Shown here: one piece after another, positions 17,439-26,057 of the stretch | Numbering within the stretch: position 1 is the stretch's first letter | How the letters are laid out: each line of letters opens with the position of its first letter | NCBI RefSeq assembly: GCF_033659955.1 | Contig: NZ_JARUJP010000007.1 | Coordinates: 127,033 to 191,032, forward strand | Source: Clostridium_AM tanneri | Lineage (GTDB): Bacteria > Bacillota > Clostridia > Clostridiales > Clostridiaceae | Reading direction: 5' to 3' | DNA: 64,000 nucleotides | Notes under the pieces: generated by a model | Database searches by the model: none | Seen by the model: only the letters and a program-made list of their open reading frames with translations | Told to the model about the DNA's origin: nothing | Program-made: the position numbers and the translations under genes

Positions 17439-17499
17439 TGGATTTAGTCTTACTTATCTATTTTAGTATTATAGACGTAAAAAGTCAACTTTTGTAGAA

Positions 17500-17850
17500 T
17501 TATTTCTCTGTAGCAAAACCAAAATCAATTCCTATGGCATCATTTAGTATCTTTAGTATATCATCCCACACAACACTAAATCTCTGCTCTGCCTGAAGAT
17601 ACTCTGATAACGTTGGATTCATGGATATGACTGAACCTATATTATTAAGCTTTTCTTTTACAGAATCAGATATACTTCCTTTTTCTACTTGCTCTGAATA
17701 AGCTTCAAATTGTACTCTTCTAAAATCACTTAACATTCTTTTGTTTGTTTCATCAGTTTCAATTTTTTTACTTAACTCTCTTAGCTGAACGATTTCAGGT
17801 ACATTTCTTAACTCTTTAGCAAATTCATGAGTTTTATCATATATATTCAT
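17500..17850 (-). CDS. YlbF/YheA family protein (UPF0342-like)
   Basis: All-helical 116-residue protein of the YlbF/YmcA group. Residues 1-115 are one charged helical bundle (NIYDKTHEFAKELRNVPE, LREL-KKIETDETNKRML, LSEYLQAEQRFSVVWDDI). In B. subtilis YlbF and YmcA form a complex that steers RNase Y and affects sporulation and biofilm; YheA is an uncharacterised paralogue and this protein resembles that branch. It lies downstream of an RNase J gene, an RNA-decay context that may be coincidental. Confidence 0.75.
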   Translation of the reverse strand: MNIYDKTHEFAKELRNVPEIVQLRELSKKIETDETNKRMLSDFRRVQFEAYSEQVEKGSISDSVKEKLNNIGSVISMNPTLSEYLQAEQRFSVVWDDILKILNDAIGIDFGFATEK

Positions 17851-17873
17851 TACCAGTACCCCCTCTTTTTCCT

Positions 17874-17933
17874 AATTGAGAATAAATGTAGGTTTCTATA
17901 TGGATAGAGAAAAGCCTACATTCATTCTTAATT
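17874..17933. repeat. Long imperfect inverted repeat between RNase J and YlbF-family genes
   Basis: AATTGAGAATAAATGTAGGTTT (17874-17895, two mismatches) pairs with 17911-17933; about 20 bp of stem around a 15-nt loop. There is no T-tract on the minus strand, so it is not a plain terminator for the gene before it and may act as an mRNA processing or stabilising stem. Confidence 0.6.
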
Positions 17934-17945
17934 TTACTCTAATTC

Positions 17946-19613
17946 CTATATTTCCATAATAATCGGAAGTATCATTGGTTTTCTCTTTGTTCTTTCATAC
18001 AGGAACATTCTAAGAGCTTCCTTTATGTTAGATTTTATACTAGCCCATTCAGTTATATGCTTTTCTTCGCACTCTCTTAGAGCTTCTCTAACTAATTCCC
18101 TTGCTTCTTCCATTAAATCTTCTGATTCTCTTACATATACAAATCCTCTTGATATAATATCCGGACCTGCTATTACACTTCCTGTTTCCTTTTCTATAGT
18201 AACTACCACAGTAAGTATTCCATCCTGTGAGAGGTGTTTTCTATCTCTTAAAACTATATTTCCAACATCTCCAACGCCAAGTCCATCAACAAATACCTGA
18301 CCAGATACAACAGTTCCATTCTTTCTTATAGAATCTCTTGTTATCTCTATTACTTCTCCATTATCTGCAATAACAACATTATTTGGCGAAAGTCCTAACT
18401 TAATTGCCAATTCTGCATGCTGCTTTAAATGTCTGTATTCACCATGTACTGGTATGAAAAACTTAGGCTTTACAAGGGTATGCATAAGTTTTAATTCTTC
18501 CTGGCAAGCATGACCTGAAACGTGTACATCAGCTAGAGCTTCATATATTACTTCTGCACCTTTTTTAAACAATTGATTTATAACTCTAGTAATTAGTTTT
18601 TCATTTCCCGGTATAGGTGTAGCTGATATTATTATCATATCTCCTGGAGCAATATTTACCTTTTTATGTTCTGACGCAGCCATTCTTGAAAGCGCTGACA
18701 TCGCCTCCCCTTGACTGCCAGTGGTAATTATAACTATTCTGTTATCTGGGTATTTATTTATGCTGTCTATATTAATAAACACGTCTTTCTCTGCATGAAT
18801 ATACCCTAGTTCCTTAGCTACTTCCATTATATTTTCCATGCTTCTTCCAGAAACAGCAACTTTTCTATCGTGCTTTTCTGCTGCCGCAATTATCTGTTGT
18901 ATTCTATGAATGTTAGAAGCAAAGGTAGCTACAATTATTCTCCCTTTCGCACTGTTGAAAAACTCTTCAAAAGTTTCACCTACAATGCTTTCTGACATCG
19001 TATAGCCTGGTCTCTCTACATTTGTACTATCAGCAAGCATAACTGCTACACCTTTTTTGCCTAACTCTGCAAATCTACCTAGGTCTGCAACACATCCATC
19101 GATTGGTGTGTAGTCAATTTTAAAATCTCCTGTATGGAGAATAACCCCAATTGGTGTATGTATAGCAATTGCTACTGAATCAGCTATGCTGTGACTCTGT
19201 CTTATAAATTCTACAGAGACATTTTCCAGCTTAACTATATCTCTTGGTTTTATACAGTTTAATTCTACTACACTTAAAAGATTATGTTCCTTTAACTTTG
19301 TCTGAAGGATACCTAAAGTCAGCTTAGTACCATATACTGGAACATTCATCTCTTTTAATATATATGGTAACGCTCCAATATGATCCTCATGACCATGAGT
19401 TAAAAATATTCCCTTTACTTTTTCTATATTCTTTTCAAGATAGCTTATATCCGGTATTACTATGTCTATACCAAGCATCTCCTCATCTGGGAACTTAAGT
19501 CCACAATCTATCACTACTATATCATTTTTGTATTCTATCGCAGTGAGATTTTTTCCTATTTCATTTAGTCCACCTAGTGGAATAATTCTCACTTTATCTT
19601 TTTCCCTACGCAA
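17946..19613 (-). CDS. rnj: Ribonuclease J
   Basis: Metallo-beta-lactamase-fold ribonuclease with 5'-3' exo- and endonuclease activity, central to mRNA decay. The 555-residue protein shows the zinc motif LTHGHEDHIGALP (HxHxDH), HTGDFKIDYTP, the beta-CASP motifs (SGRSMENIM, TTGSQGEAMSAL, HVSGHACQEEL) and the dimerising C-terminal domain ending in FLYERTKRKPMILPIIMEI-type sequence. The start is TTG at 19613, after AAGGAGGGGAG. The fur gene ends 42 nt upstream. Confidence 0.95.
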   Translation of the reverse strand: MRREKDKVRIIPLGGLNEIGKNLTAIEYKNDIVVIDCGLKFPDEEMLGIDIVIPDISYLEKNIEKVKGIFLTHGHEDHIGALPYILKEMNVPVYGTKLTLGILQTKLKEHNLLSVVELNCIKPRDIVKLENVSVEFIRQSHSIADSVAIAIHTPIGVILHTGDFKIDYTPIDGCVADLGRFAELGKKGVAVMLADSTNVERPGYTMSESIVGETFEEFFNSAKGRIIVATFASNIHRIQQIIAAAEKHDRKVAVSGRSMENIMEVAKELGYIHAEKDVFINIDSINKYPDNRIVIITTGSQGEAMSALSRMAASEHKKVNIAPGDMIIISATPIPGNEKLITRVINQLFKKGAEVIYEALADVHVSGHACQEELKLMHTLVKPKFFIPVHGEYRHLKQHAELAIKLGLSPNNVVIADNGEVIEITRDSIRKNGTVVSGQVFVDGLGVGDVGNIVLRDRKHLSQDGILTVVVTIEKETGSVIAGPDIISRGFVYVRESEDLMEEARELVREALRECEEKHITEWASIKSNIKEALRMFLYERTKRKPMILPIIMEI

Positions 19614-19655
19614 AAATTCTCCCCTCCTTATTCGTTTTTTTTAATTTTTGCAAAT

Positions 19656-20117
19656 TTATTTATTATAATTTTTTGTACATTCATTGCATATTCCATAAAA
19701 TTTAACACTATGATTTTTTATCTTGAAATTATATTTCCCCTCAATTTCATTTTCTAGTACTTCTAATAAATCATCTTGAACTTCAATTACTTTTCCACAG
19801 TTAGTACATACTAGATGATGATGCTGATGATTTTCCTCTTCATGAATTAATTCATACCTACTACATCCATCATTCAAATCCAATTTACAAATAACGCCTA
19901 AGGCCTCCAATAATTGCACTGTTCTATAAACTGTAGCAAGCCCTATTTCTGGACATTCTCTTTTTACCAGGTCATATAATTCTTCTGTTGTGAGGTGACT
20001 TCCCTCATTTCTTATTATCACATCTACTATCGCCCGTCTTTGAGGCGTAAGTTTGTATCCTTTTTCTTTTAGATTACCTTTAAATCTTTCTATATCTTCC
20101 GGCGAAAGCTTTGACAT
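19656..20117 (-). CDS. fur: Ferric uptake regulator family protein (Fur)
   Basis: Metal-sensing repressor. The winged helix (about 15-85) contains GYKLTPQRRAIVDVI and the recognition part EIGLATVYRTVQLLEALGV; the dimer domain has the metal site HQHHHLVCTNCGKVIEV and the CxxC pairs CTNC and CNEC for structural zinc. HHHLVC and GKVIEVQDDLLE favour Fur over PerR or Zur, although the metal cannot be proven from sequence. The promoter upstream carries an inverted repeat suited to self-regulation. Length 153. Confidence 0.9.
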   Translation of the reverse strand: MSKLSPEDIERFKGNLKEKGYKLTPQRRAIVDVIIRNEGSHLTTEELYDLVKRECPEIGLATVYRTVQLLEALGVICKLDLNDGCSRYELIHEEENHQHHHLVCTNCGKVIEVQDDLLEVLENEIEGKYNFKIKNHSVKFYGICNECTKNYNK

Positions 20118-20166
20118 TGGACTACCTCGTTTCCACCATTATTTTTTTTCGTCATTTTCAAATTTT

Positions 20167-20195
20167 AGTTTAATACTTATTGTATTAATTGTCAA
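20167..20195 (-). promoter_or_regulatory. fur promoter with embedded operator-like inverted repeat
   Basis: Minus-strand TTGACA (20190-20195) and TAAACT (20167-20172) are 17 bp apart. Between and over them lies TTAATAC-TTATT-GTATTAA (20170-20188), a 7-5-7 inverted repeat similar in size and AT character to Fur/PerR boxes but not a consensus Fur box. Autoregulation is inferred. Confidence 0.6.
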
Positions 20196-20217
20196 TTGAA
20201 AGTCTATTGATAATATG

Positions 20218-20244
20218 AAAAGCTATGTGATATACATAGCTTTT
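20218..20244 (-). terminator. Terminator after the DUF1292 gene
   Basis: AAAAGCTATGT (20218-20228) pairs perfectly with ACATAGCTTTT (20234-20244), loop GATAT, followed on the minus strand by TTTTCATATT, 12 nt past the stop. Confidence 0.8.
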
Positions 20245-20255
20245 ATAATAGAATA

Positions 20256-20534
20256 TTAATCAAGTTCACCATCATCCCCAAATAATGTCTCATAGGCCTC
20301 TGCTACTATTGCAAACTCATCATCATCTTCTACTGTAACTAATATATCGTTTCCTTCATTGTCCTTATCAATTCTAAGTACTATTGCCTCATCTGTTTCT
20401 TCTTCATCCTTCGGCACTACAACTACATACTCTTTTTCTTCTATATCTAGTTTAGTTATTACATCAAATTCTACTTCATTTCCATCTTCGTCGTTTAAAA
20501 CTATGCTGCTTACATCATTATCCATATATTTCAC
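20256..20534 (-). CDS. DUF1292 family protein (YrzB/UPF0473)
   Basis: Very acidic 92-residue protein of the YrzB family, found in Firmicutes beside ruvX and ireB. It is rich in Asp/Glu (SSIVLNDEDGNEVEFDV; VVVPKDEEETDEAIVLRID; VTVEDDDEFAIVAEAYETLF), with beta-strand-like alternation and a C-terminal helix. Molecular function is unknown. Family and synteny support it as real rather than a chance ORF. Confidence 0.9.
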   Translation of the reverse strand: MKYMDNDVSSIVLNDEDGNEVEFDVITKLDIEEKEYVVVVPKDEEETDEAIVLRIDKDNEGNDILVTVEDDDEFAIVAEAYETLFGDDGELD

Positions 20535-20617
20535 CTCTTAAATTTATATTATCAAATTAAACACCTTAATTATAAGCTCTTAGTATTTGAACTATTAACC
20601 ATATGAAAATACATAGT

Positions 20618-21034
20618 CTATTTACTACTAATACTGTCCAAGTATCCCTGCAATATATACATAGCGGCCATCTTATCAACTATCTTCTTTCTCTTCGCAC
20701 GAGATAAATCTGCTTCAAGCATAGCTCTATGGGCTGCTACTGTTGTTAACCTTTCATCCCACATTTTTATAGGTAATCCAATTCTTTCTTCAATTACTTC
20801 ACAGAATTTTAATACCTTCTCACTCTGTGGTCCTAAAGTTCCGTTCATATTCTTTGGAAGTCCAGCAACAATAGTTTCTACCTTATATTCTTCACATATT
20901 TTCTTTAATTCTTGTATATCTTTTTCTTTTCCTATTCTTTTTATGGTAGTTACCCCCTGTGCTGTAAATCCAAGCAAATCACTTACTGCAACACCTATTG
21001 TTTTATCACCAATATCCAAGCCTAGTATTCTCAT
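20618..21034 (-). CDS. ruvX: RuvX/YqgF RNase H-fold nuclease
   Basis: RNase H-like nuclease of the YqgF family, implicated in pre-16S rRNA 5' processing and proposed as a Holliday junction resolvase. The 138-residue protein has the first acidic strand MRILGLDIGDKTIGVAVSD, the middle AGLPKNMNGTLGPQSEKV and the third motif MWDERLTTVAAHRAML, with a C-terminal DKMAAMYILQGYLD. Length and motifs are standard. It lies between ireB and the DUF1292 gene, a fixed order in Firmicutes. Confidence 0.94.
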   Translation of the reverse strand: MRILGLDIGDKTIGVAVSDLLGFTAQGVTTIKRIGKEKDIQELKKICEEYKVETIVAGLPKNMNGTLGPQSEKVLKFCEVIEERIGLPIKMWDERLTTVAAHRAMLEADLSRAKRKKIVDKMAAMYILQGYLDSISSK

Positions 21035-21070
21035 TTATTCTCTCCTGTTTATTATGTTCAAATTTAAAAT

Positions 21071-21094
21071 AAAAATGCCCCTAAGGGCACTTTT
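21071..21094 (-). terminator. Terminator overlapping the ireB stop codon
   Basis: GGGCACTTTT (21085-21094) pairs with AAAAATGCCC (21071-21080). The first arm begins inside the ireB stop codon (21093-21095), and TTTTTATTTT follows on the minus strand, so the alaS-ireB transcript ends before ruvX. Confidence 0.8.
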
Positions 21095-21344
21095 ATTTTA
21101 TATCTAAGTATGCCTTTAAAACTTCCTCTAATATTTCATCTCTTTCAAGCTTCCTTACCAAAGCTCTAGCTCCATTATAATTTGTTATATATGTAGGGTC
21201 TCCAGATATCAAATATCCTACCAATTGATTAACTGGATTATACCCTTTTTCTATAAGGGAGTTATAAACTTCTGTTAATATTTCCTTTGTTAAATCCTTT
21301 TTGCTTTTAGAAATATCAAACTGAATAGTATTATCGTTACTCAT
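21093..21344 (-). CDS. ireB: IreB family regulatory phosphoprotein (UPF0297/YrzL)
   Basis: Small 83-residue protein; in Enterococcus faecalis IreB is phosphorylated by the Ser/Thr kinase IreK and lowers cephalosporin resistance. Family marks: N-terminal MSNDNTIQFDI with the Thr of the NTIQF phosphorylation site, then LTEVYNSLIEKGYNPVNQLV, GYLISGDPTYITNYNGAR and a basic-acidic end. It lies 63 nt after alaS, as in most Firmicutes. Confidence 0.92.
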   Translation of the reverse strand: MSNDNTIQFDISKSKKDLTKEILTEVYNSLIEKGYNPVNQLVGYLISGDPTYITNYNGARALVRKLERDEILEEVLKAYLDIK

Positions 21345-21407
21345 TTATCTCACCCCTCTAATAATTCTAGTTAAATATATTATAGAACATATTTAATAAA
21401 AAGTATA

Positions 21408-24047
21408 CTATTTAACTAGTTTTTCCATAACAGCTGAAGAGCTAGCCACCGCTTCTTCTAGTTTTTCAGGCAATTTACCTCCTGCTTGGGCCATGTCTGG
21501 TCTTCCACCACCGCCGCCGCCAGCAATGGATGCTACTTCCTTTATTAGCTTTCCGCAGTGTGCTCCTTTTTCTATAGCTCCTTTAGATGCCATAGCTACA
21601 AATTGAACTTTTTCTTCTACTGTGCTTCCTAAAAGAACTACACAATCTTCACCTTTGCTTCTAATCTTGTCTGCTAAATCCCTTAGGGCATCACCGTCAA
21701 TGTCCTTTAGCACCCCTGTAAATAGTTTTACACCTTTTATTTCTCTTACACTGTTTAATATGTCATCTTCAGCGTTTCCTGCTAGCTTAGATTTTAATTC
21801 AGTAATCTCTTTTTCTCTTTCCTTTAATTCTGCCCCTTGTAGCTCAAGTTTATGAATTATTTCCTTTTCAGAGCACTTTAGCTTGCTAGCGATTTCTTTT
21901 AAAAGCTCATTTTTAGCTTCTACATAAGCAATAGCTTTCGCTCCAGTAACAGCTTCTATTCTTCTTACACCAGCAGCTACACCTGCCTCTGAAACTATTT
22001 TAAACAATCCTATTTCACCAGAGTTTCTTACATGAGTTCCACCACATAATTCTTTACTAAAATCACCTACAGAAACAACTCTTACCTCATCTTTATACTT
22101 GTCATCAAATAATGCAATAGCCCCACTTTCTTTAGCCTGCTCTATACTCATAACATCAGTTTTAACCATTAAAACCTTCATTATACTATCGTTAACTATC
22201 TTTTCTATCTTTTTAAGTTCTTCACCTGTTGCAGCTTCAAAATGATTAAAATCAAATCTTAATCTTTCATCATCAACATAGGAACCTGATTGATGAACAT
22301 GCTCTCCTAAAACCTTTCTTAGGGTTTCATTAAGAAGATGAGTTGCGGTATGATTTCTTCTTATATTATTTCTTCTCTCTTCATCTACGCTTAACGTAGC
22401 ATCCTCATCTACTTTTATAATACCTGATAGAACCTTTGCAAAATGCAACACTTTTCCTGCTACATTCTTTTTACAGTCTAGTATCTCAGCTTTGAATGAA
22501 CTATTGAATATTACTCCTTTATCTCCTACCTGGCCTCCCATTTCTGCATAGAAAGGAGTATTATCTGTAACTATTACTATTTTATCTCCCTCTTCAGCAG
22601 AAGTAACAAATTTCTCATCTTTAACTATAACTCTTACCTTTGATATAGTAGATAGAGTTTCGTAGCCTTCAAAAACAGTTTCTATCTCTAAAGGAATTTT
22701 ATTAAGTATAGTATCCTCTGCCCCCATATAATTTGTTTCTTCTCTAGCAGCTCTTGCTCTTTCTCTTTGGCTTTGCATTTCTTTATCAAAACCTTCTATG
22801 TCCACTGTCATCCCTTTTTCCTCAAGAATTTCCTGGGTAAGCTCTAATGGGAAACCGTAAGTATCATAAAGTTTAAATACTCTTTCTCCTGATAATACAA
22901 ATGCACTGCTATTTTGAAGTTCTTCTATATATTCATTTAAGATCTGCATTCCACTATCTATAGTCTCATCAAATCTCTCTTCCTCTAGTTTAATAACTTT
23001 CTTTATATACTCTCTTTTTTCCTCAAGTTCAGGATAGTTTCCGCTGGAACTTTCTATAACAACATCGGTAAGTTTATATAAGAAAGGCTCACTTATTCCT
23101 AGAGACTTTCCATGCTTTGCAGCCCTTCTTAATAGTCTTCTAAGTACATATCCTCTTCCCTCATTAGAAGGTAATATGCCATCACTAGTCATAAAGGTAA
23201 CGCTTCTAATATGATCAGTTATTACTCTCATAGAAATATCGCTTTTTTCATCTTTTCCATACTGTATTCCGCAATTTTTGCTGATTTGGTCTAATATAGA
23301 CTTTATAGTATCAACCTCGAAAATGCTGTCTACTCCCTGCATTAGACTAGCTATTCTTTCTAACCCCATTCCTGTATCTATGTTAGGTTTTGCCAGTCTA
23401 TTGTAATTTCCTTCTTCATCCTTATCAAATTGTGTAAATACAAGATTCCAGAATTCCATTACCCTATCTTCGTCGGCAGCCTTAACAAATTCTTCTGCAG
23501 AATTTATTTTGCCTTCACCCTTATCAAAATGAATTTCCGAACAAGGTCCGCAAGGTCCTACTCCAAGCTCCCAGAAATTATCATCTTTTCCTAATCTAAA
23601 AATTCTTGAAGGATCTATGTCTGTTTTTCTAGTCCATATCTCATAAGACTCATCATCTTCAAGATAAATAGTTACGTAGAGTCTATCCTTTGGTAGCTTT
23701 AAAACTTCTGTAGAGAATTCCCATGCCCAAGGAATAATTTCTTCCTTAAAGTAATCTCCAAAAGAAAAGTTTCCAAGCATCTCAAAGAAAGTGCCGTGTC
23801 TTGAAGTCTTTCCTACATTTTCTATATCTCCAGTTCTTATACACTTTTGAGATGTAGTAACCCTCGTACTAGGAGGAACCTGTAGACCAGTAAAATAAGG
23901 CTTTAAAGGTGCCATACCTGCGTTTATAAGCAGTAAGCTTTTATCATCTTTCGGTATTAGTGGATAACTTGGTAATCTTAAATGTCCCTTACCTTCAAAA
24001 AAACTTAAGTACATTTCTCTTAATTGATTTAAACCTAACTTTTCCAA
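21408..24047 (-). CDS. alaS: Alanyl-tRNA synthetase
   Basis: Class II synthetase that charges tRNA-Ala. The 879-residue protein has the aminoacylation core (about 1-450: motif 1 region PLIPKDDKSLLLINAGMAP, TSQKCIRTGDIENVG, FEMLGNFSFGDYF), the editing domain with HTATHLL and ELCGGTHVRNSGEIG (four zinc ligands His/His/Cys/His) and the C-Ala domain ending GGGGGGRPDMAQAGG. It is regulated by the T-box leader upstream. Confidence 0.98.
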   Translation of the reverse strand: MEKLGLNQLREMYLSFFEGKGHLRLPSYPLIPKDDKSLLLINAGMAPLKPYFTGLQVPPSTRVTTSQKCIRTGDIENVGKTSRHGTFFEMLGNFSFGDYFKEEIIPWAWEFSTEVLKLPKDRLYVTIYLEDDESYEIWTRKTDIDPSRIFRLGKDDNFWELGVGPCGPCSEIHFDKGEGKINSAEEFVKAADEDRVMEFWNLVFTQFDKDEEGNYNRLAKPNIDTGMGLERIASLMQGVDSIFEVDTIKSILDQISKNCGIQYGKDEKSDISMRVITDHIRSVTFMTSDGILPSNEGRGYVLRRLLRRAAKHGKSLGISEPFLYKLTDVVIESSSGNYPELEEKREYIKKVIKLEEERFDETIDSGMQILNEYIEELQNSSAFVLSGERVFKLYDTYGFPLELTQEILEEKGMTVDIEGFDKEMQSQRERARAAREETNYMGAEDTILNKIPLEIETVFEGYETLSTISKVRVIVKDEKFVTSAEEGDKIVIVTDNTPFYAEMGGQVGDKGVIFNSSFKAEILDCKKNVAGKVLHFAKVLSGIIKVDEDATLSVDEERRNNIRRNHTATHLLNETLRKVLGEHVHQSGSYVDDERLRFDFNHFEAATGEELKKIEKIVNDSIMKVLMVKTDVMSIEQAKESGAIALFDDKYKDEVRVVSVGDFSKELCGGTHVRNSGEIGLFKIVSEAGVAAGVRRIEAVTGAKAIAYVEAKNELLKEIASKLKCSEKEIIHKLELQGAELKEREKEITELKSKLAGNAEDDILNSVREIKGVKLFTGVLKDIDGDALRDLADKIRSKGEDCVVLLGSTVEEKVQFVAMASKGAIEKGAHCGKLIKEVASIAGGGGGGRPDMAQAGGKLPEKLEEAVASSSAVMEKLVK

Positions 24048-24100
24048 AGTTCATCTCTCCTTTATCTTAATTTATTTTATCTTAATTTATTTTTAACAAA

Positions 24101-24361
24101 AAAACTTCCATCCCAGTAAGGGACGAAAGCTCATTCCGTGGTACCACCCTAGTTACACAGCTGTTTTTCAAACCAAAAACCCTACCATCTATAGAACATT
24201 AATAAGAGTTCTTTTCATATACTTTAGTACTGTGTCTCTTTAAAAATCATGACTCATGGACTGCTTCAACATACTTTATAAGAAGTTCTCACCTTCCACT
24301 TCCTCTCTAAATATAAAGATATATTTACTCCTTCCAATCATTGCCTTACTATCTAATTATG
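24101..24361 (-). promoter_or_regulatory. Alanine T-box leader of alaS with terminator
   Basis: This gene-free stretch is a T-box riboswitch that senses uncharged tRNA-Ala and lets transcription continue into alaS. The T-box core TAGGGTGGTACCACGG is at 24136-24151 (minus strand). It is followed by a 10-bp terminator (CTTTCGTCCC with GGGATGGAAG, about 24105-24129) ending in seven T; the T-box sequence can instead pair as the antiterminator. Stem I lies at about 24245-24345, with a GGAAGGTGAGA distal loop. A GCA triplet (24262-24264), an Ala codon, sits where the specifier is expected, but I could not fold it to confirm. Confidence 0.9.
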
Positions 24362-24367
24362 CTACAA

Positions 24368-24396
24368 ATTATAAAGAAAAATGTTATATCTGTCAA
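24368..24396 (-). promoter_or_regulatory. Consensus promoter of the alaS T-box transcript
   Basis: Perfect TTGACA (24391-24396) and TATAAT (24368-24373) with a 17-bp spacer on the minus strand. It ends 8 nt before the stop of the upstream permease gene, so transcription starts near 24361 at the head of the T-box leader. Confidence 0.88.
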
Positions 24397-24403
24397 CATT
24401 TAA

Positions 24404-25432
24404 TCAAAACAAATAGTAGTTCAAATCCTCATAGATTACTTTTATAATGACCCCTATAGGTACAGCCAATATCATCCCTACGAACCCTGCAGTCTCTCCC
24501 CCTATAATTAAAAGTAATATAACAATAAGAGGATGCATACTAACAGTATCTCCAGTAATCTTAGGTGATAGTATATTTCCTTCTATCTGTTGCAATATGT
24601 ACAGCCACAGAGCAGTCCATAGAGCTTTTTCAGGAGAATCGATTAAAGCAATAAATATAGCTGGAACTGCTCCAAATATTGGCCCAAAGTACGGTACTAT
24701 ATTGAAAAAAGCGTTCAATATAGATAAAATAACTGGAAAATCCACCTTCAAAAATAATAGTATTATAAAAGTTGCTACACCAATTAATCCACATAAAAAC
24801 AACTGACTAACAATATATCTTCCCAGTATCTTATCAATATCTGATGTAACTTTTTTCACCATATCTCTACTTCTAACAGGGAGAAAATTTAATAATCTAC
24901 TAGAAATGTACTCCCCATCAGATAGGAAATAGTACGATATTATAGGAATAACCGCTATCATAACTATATTTTCCCCTATATTTAAAACAGCATCAAATAT
25001 TCTGGTAAATACTGATATTATGTGATTATTTATCTTTCCATATAGATTATCCATTGCAGTATACATTGTTTTATTAATACTTATTGGTTTAAGTTTAGAA
25101 TATATTCCATCTATAAATTTCTGAATATTAACTACTGTATCATTTATATTTAGGCTTTCTTTAAATATAGAAGGTATTAAGAGAGTAAATATGGCAACTA
25201 ATAACAATATTAATCCGCATATTAACATTAAAGCTGCAGTTCTTCTACCTATTCTCCTTTGTTCCATTACCTTTTGTAGAGGCTTTAAAGTATAAGATAT
25301 AACAAAAGAGACAAGCAATAAATTAATTATTTCTCTTATAACCACACTTTTTAATGATAAGAACGCCAGTATAATTACAATGATAAAAACTATTAAGTAT
25401 TTATATACTGTTAATCTTTTTATCTTTTTCAT
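24404..25432 (-). CDS. AI-2E family permease (PerM/YtvI type)
   Basis: Multi-pass membrane protein of the large AI-2E exporter-like family, which includes exporters of small molecules, Na+/H+ antiporters and the sporulation dipicolinate transporter SpoVV; the substrate cannot be told from sequence. Seven or eight helices are visible, with paired ones at 10-50 and 60-90, a soluble loop (about 95-150), then IAVIPIISYYFLSDG, NAFFNIVPYFGPIFGAVPA and the C-terminal SMHPLIVILLLIIGGETAGFVGMILAVPIGV (split by helices). The upstream PRC-barrel gene overlaps its start by 32 nt, so the two are co-expressed. Confidence 0.85.
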   Translation of the reverse strand: MKKIKRLTVYKYLIVFIIVIILAFLSLKSVVIREIINLLLVSFVISYTLKPLQKVMEQRRIGRRTAALMLICGLILLLVAIFTLLIPSIFKESLNINDTVVNIQKFIDGIYSKLKPISINKTMYTAMDNLYGKINNHIISVFTRIFDAVLNIGENIVMIAVIPIISYYFLSDGEYISSRLLNFLPVRSRDMVKKVTSDIDKILGRYIVSQLFLCGLIGVATFIILLFLKVDFPVILSILNAFFNIVPYFGPIFGAVPAIFIALIDSPEKALWTALWLYILQQIEGNILSPKITGDTVSMHPLIVILLLIIGGETAGFVGMILAVPIGVIIKVIYEDLNYYLF

Positions 25433-25925
25433 TATTATCCTCTTCCATAAATAATTTGTGTGGTACAGTTGAAAAATTCAAGTTGTCTTTTTTACCATTA
25501 AAAAGCAAAGTATTTTCTCCTAGTATTAAGTTATTAATTAAAATAATTTTCTTCCCCAGGATAAAGTTATTTATAAATCCGGTAGATATTACTACTCCTC
25601 TTATAGAAAAGTTATTTTCGTCAAATAAAACGTCTTCTATCATGCCTACTATATTACCCTTTCTATCTCGGATATCCATTCCTCTTATATCATTAAACTG
25701 GAGAAATACCCCCTTAGTAGCCTCTGTGACAACCATAGTAGAATTGTACCCCACTATGTTATTCATCATTATGTTTAGGTTTTTCTTGAATAAACTGCTT
25801 GAAGCTAAATTAAAACCTATAACTTTTTTTCTATTAAAATCTACTAGCAAGTCTTTAATATAACCTAATCTTTTTCCACTAATATCTACAACATCCATAA
25901 GAGTAAAGTCCTTACTTCTATACAA
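25401..25925 (-). CDS. PRC-barrel domain protein
   Basis: Cytoplasmic 174-residue protein with two PRC-barrel-like halves: MDVVDISGKRLGYIKDLLVDF (residues about 10-30, split here) and MDIRDRKGNIVGMIEDVLF (about 90-110). The family includes ribosome-maturation RimM parts and photosynthetic PRC proteins; stand-alone forms in clostridia are uncharacterised. Its 3' end overlaps the downstream permease gene by 32 nt, which suggests linked function. A terminator from the isc operon isolates it from upstream transcription. Confidence 0.75.
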   Translation of the reverse strand: MYRSKDFTLMDVVDISGKRLGYIKDLLVDFNRKKVIGFNLASSSLFKKNLNIMMNNIVGYNSTMVVTEATKGVFLQFNDIRGMDIRDRKGNIVGMIEDVLFDENNFSIRGVVISTGFINNFILGKKIILINNLILGENTLLFNGKKDNLNFSTVPHKLFMEEDNNEKDKKINSI

Positions 25926-25995
25926 CTTACCACCGCCAAAATTATAAAATGTTAAGAATTGAAACTTAATAATTAATAGTTTTGCCAGTTAAACA

Positions 25996-26030
25996 AAAAA
26001 ATATAACTTCTAAATGAAGTTATATTTTTT
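25996..26030 (-). terminator. Terminator of the isc operon
   Basis: Fifteen-nt perfect arms (25996-26010 with 26016-26030, core ATATAACTTC) and a 5-nt loop, ending in six T on the minus strand, 28 nt after iscU. Confidence 0.9.
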
Positions 26031-26057
26031 GCAAGGTTTTATATTCTTATATTATTC

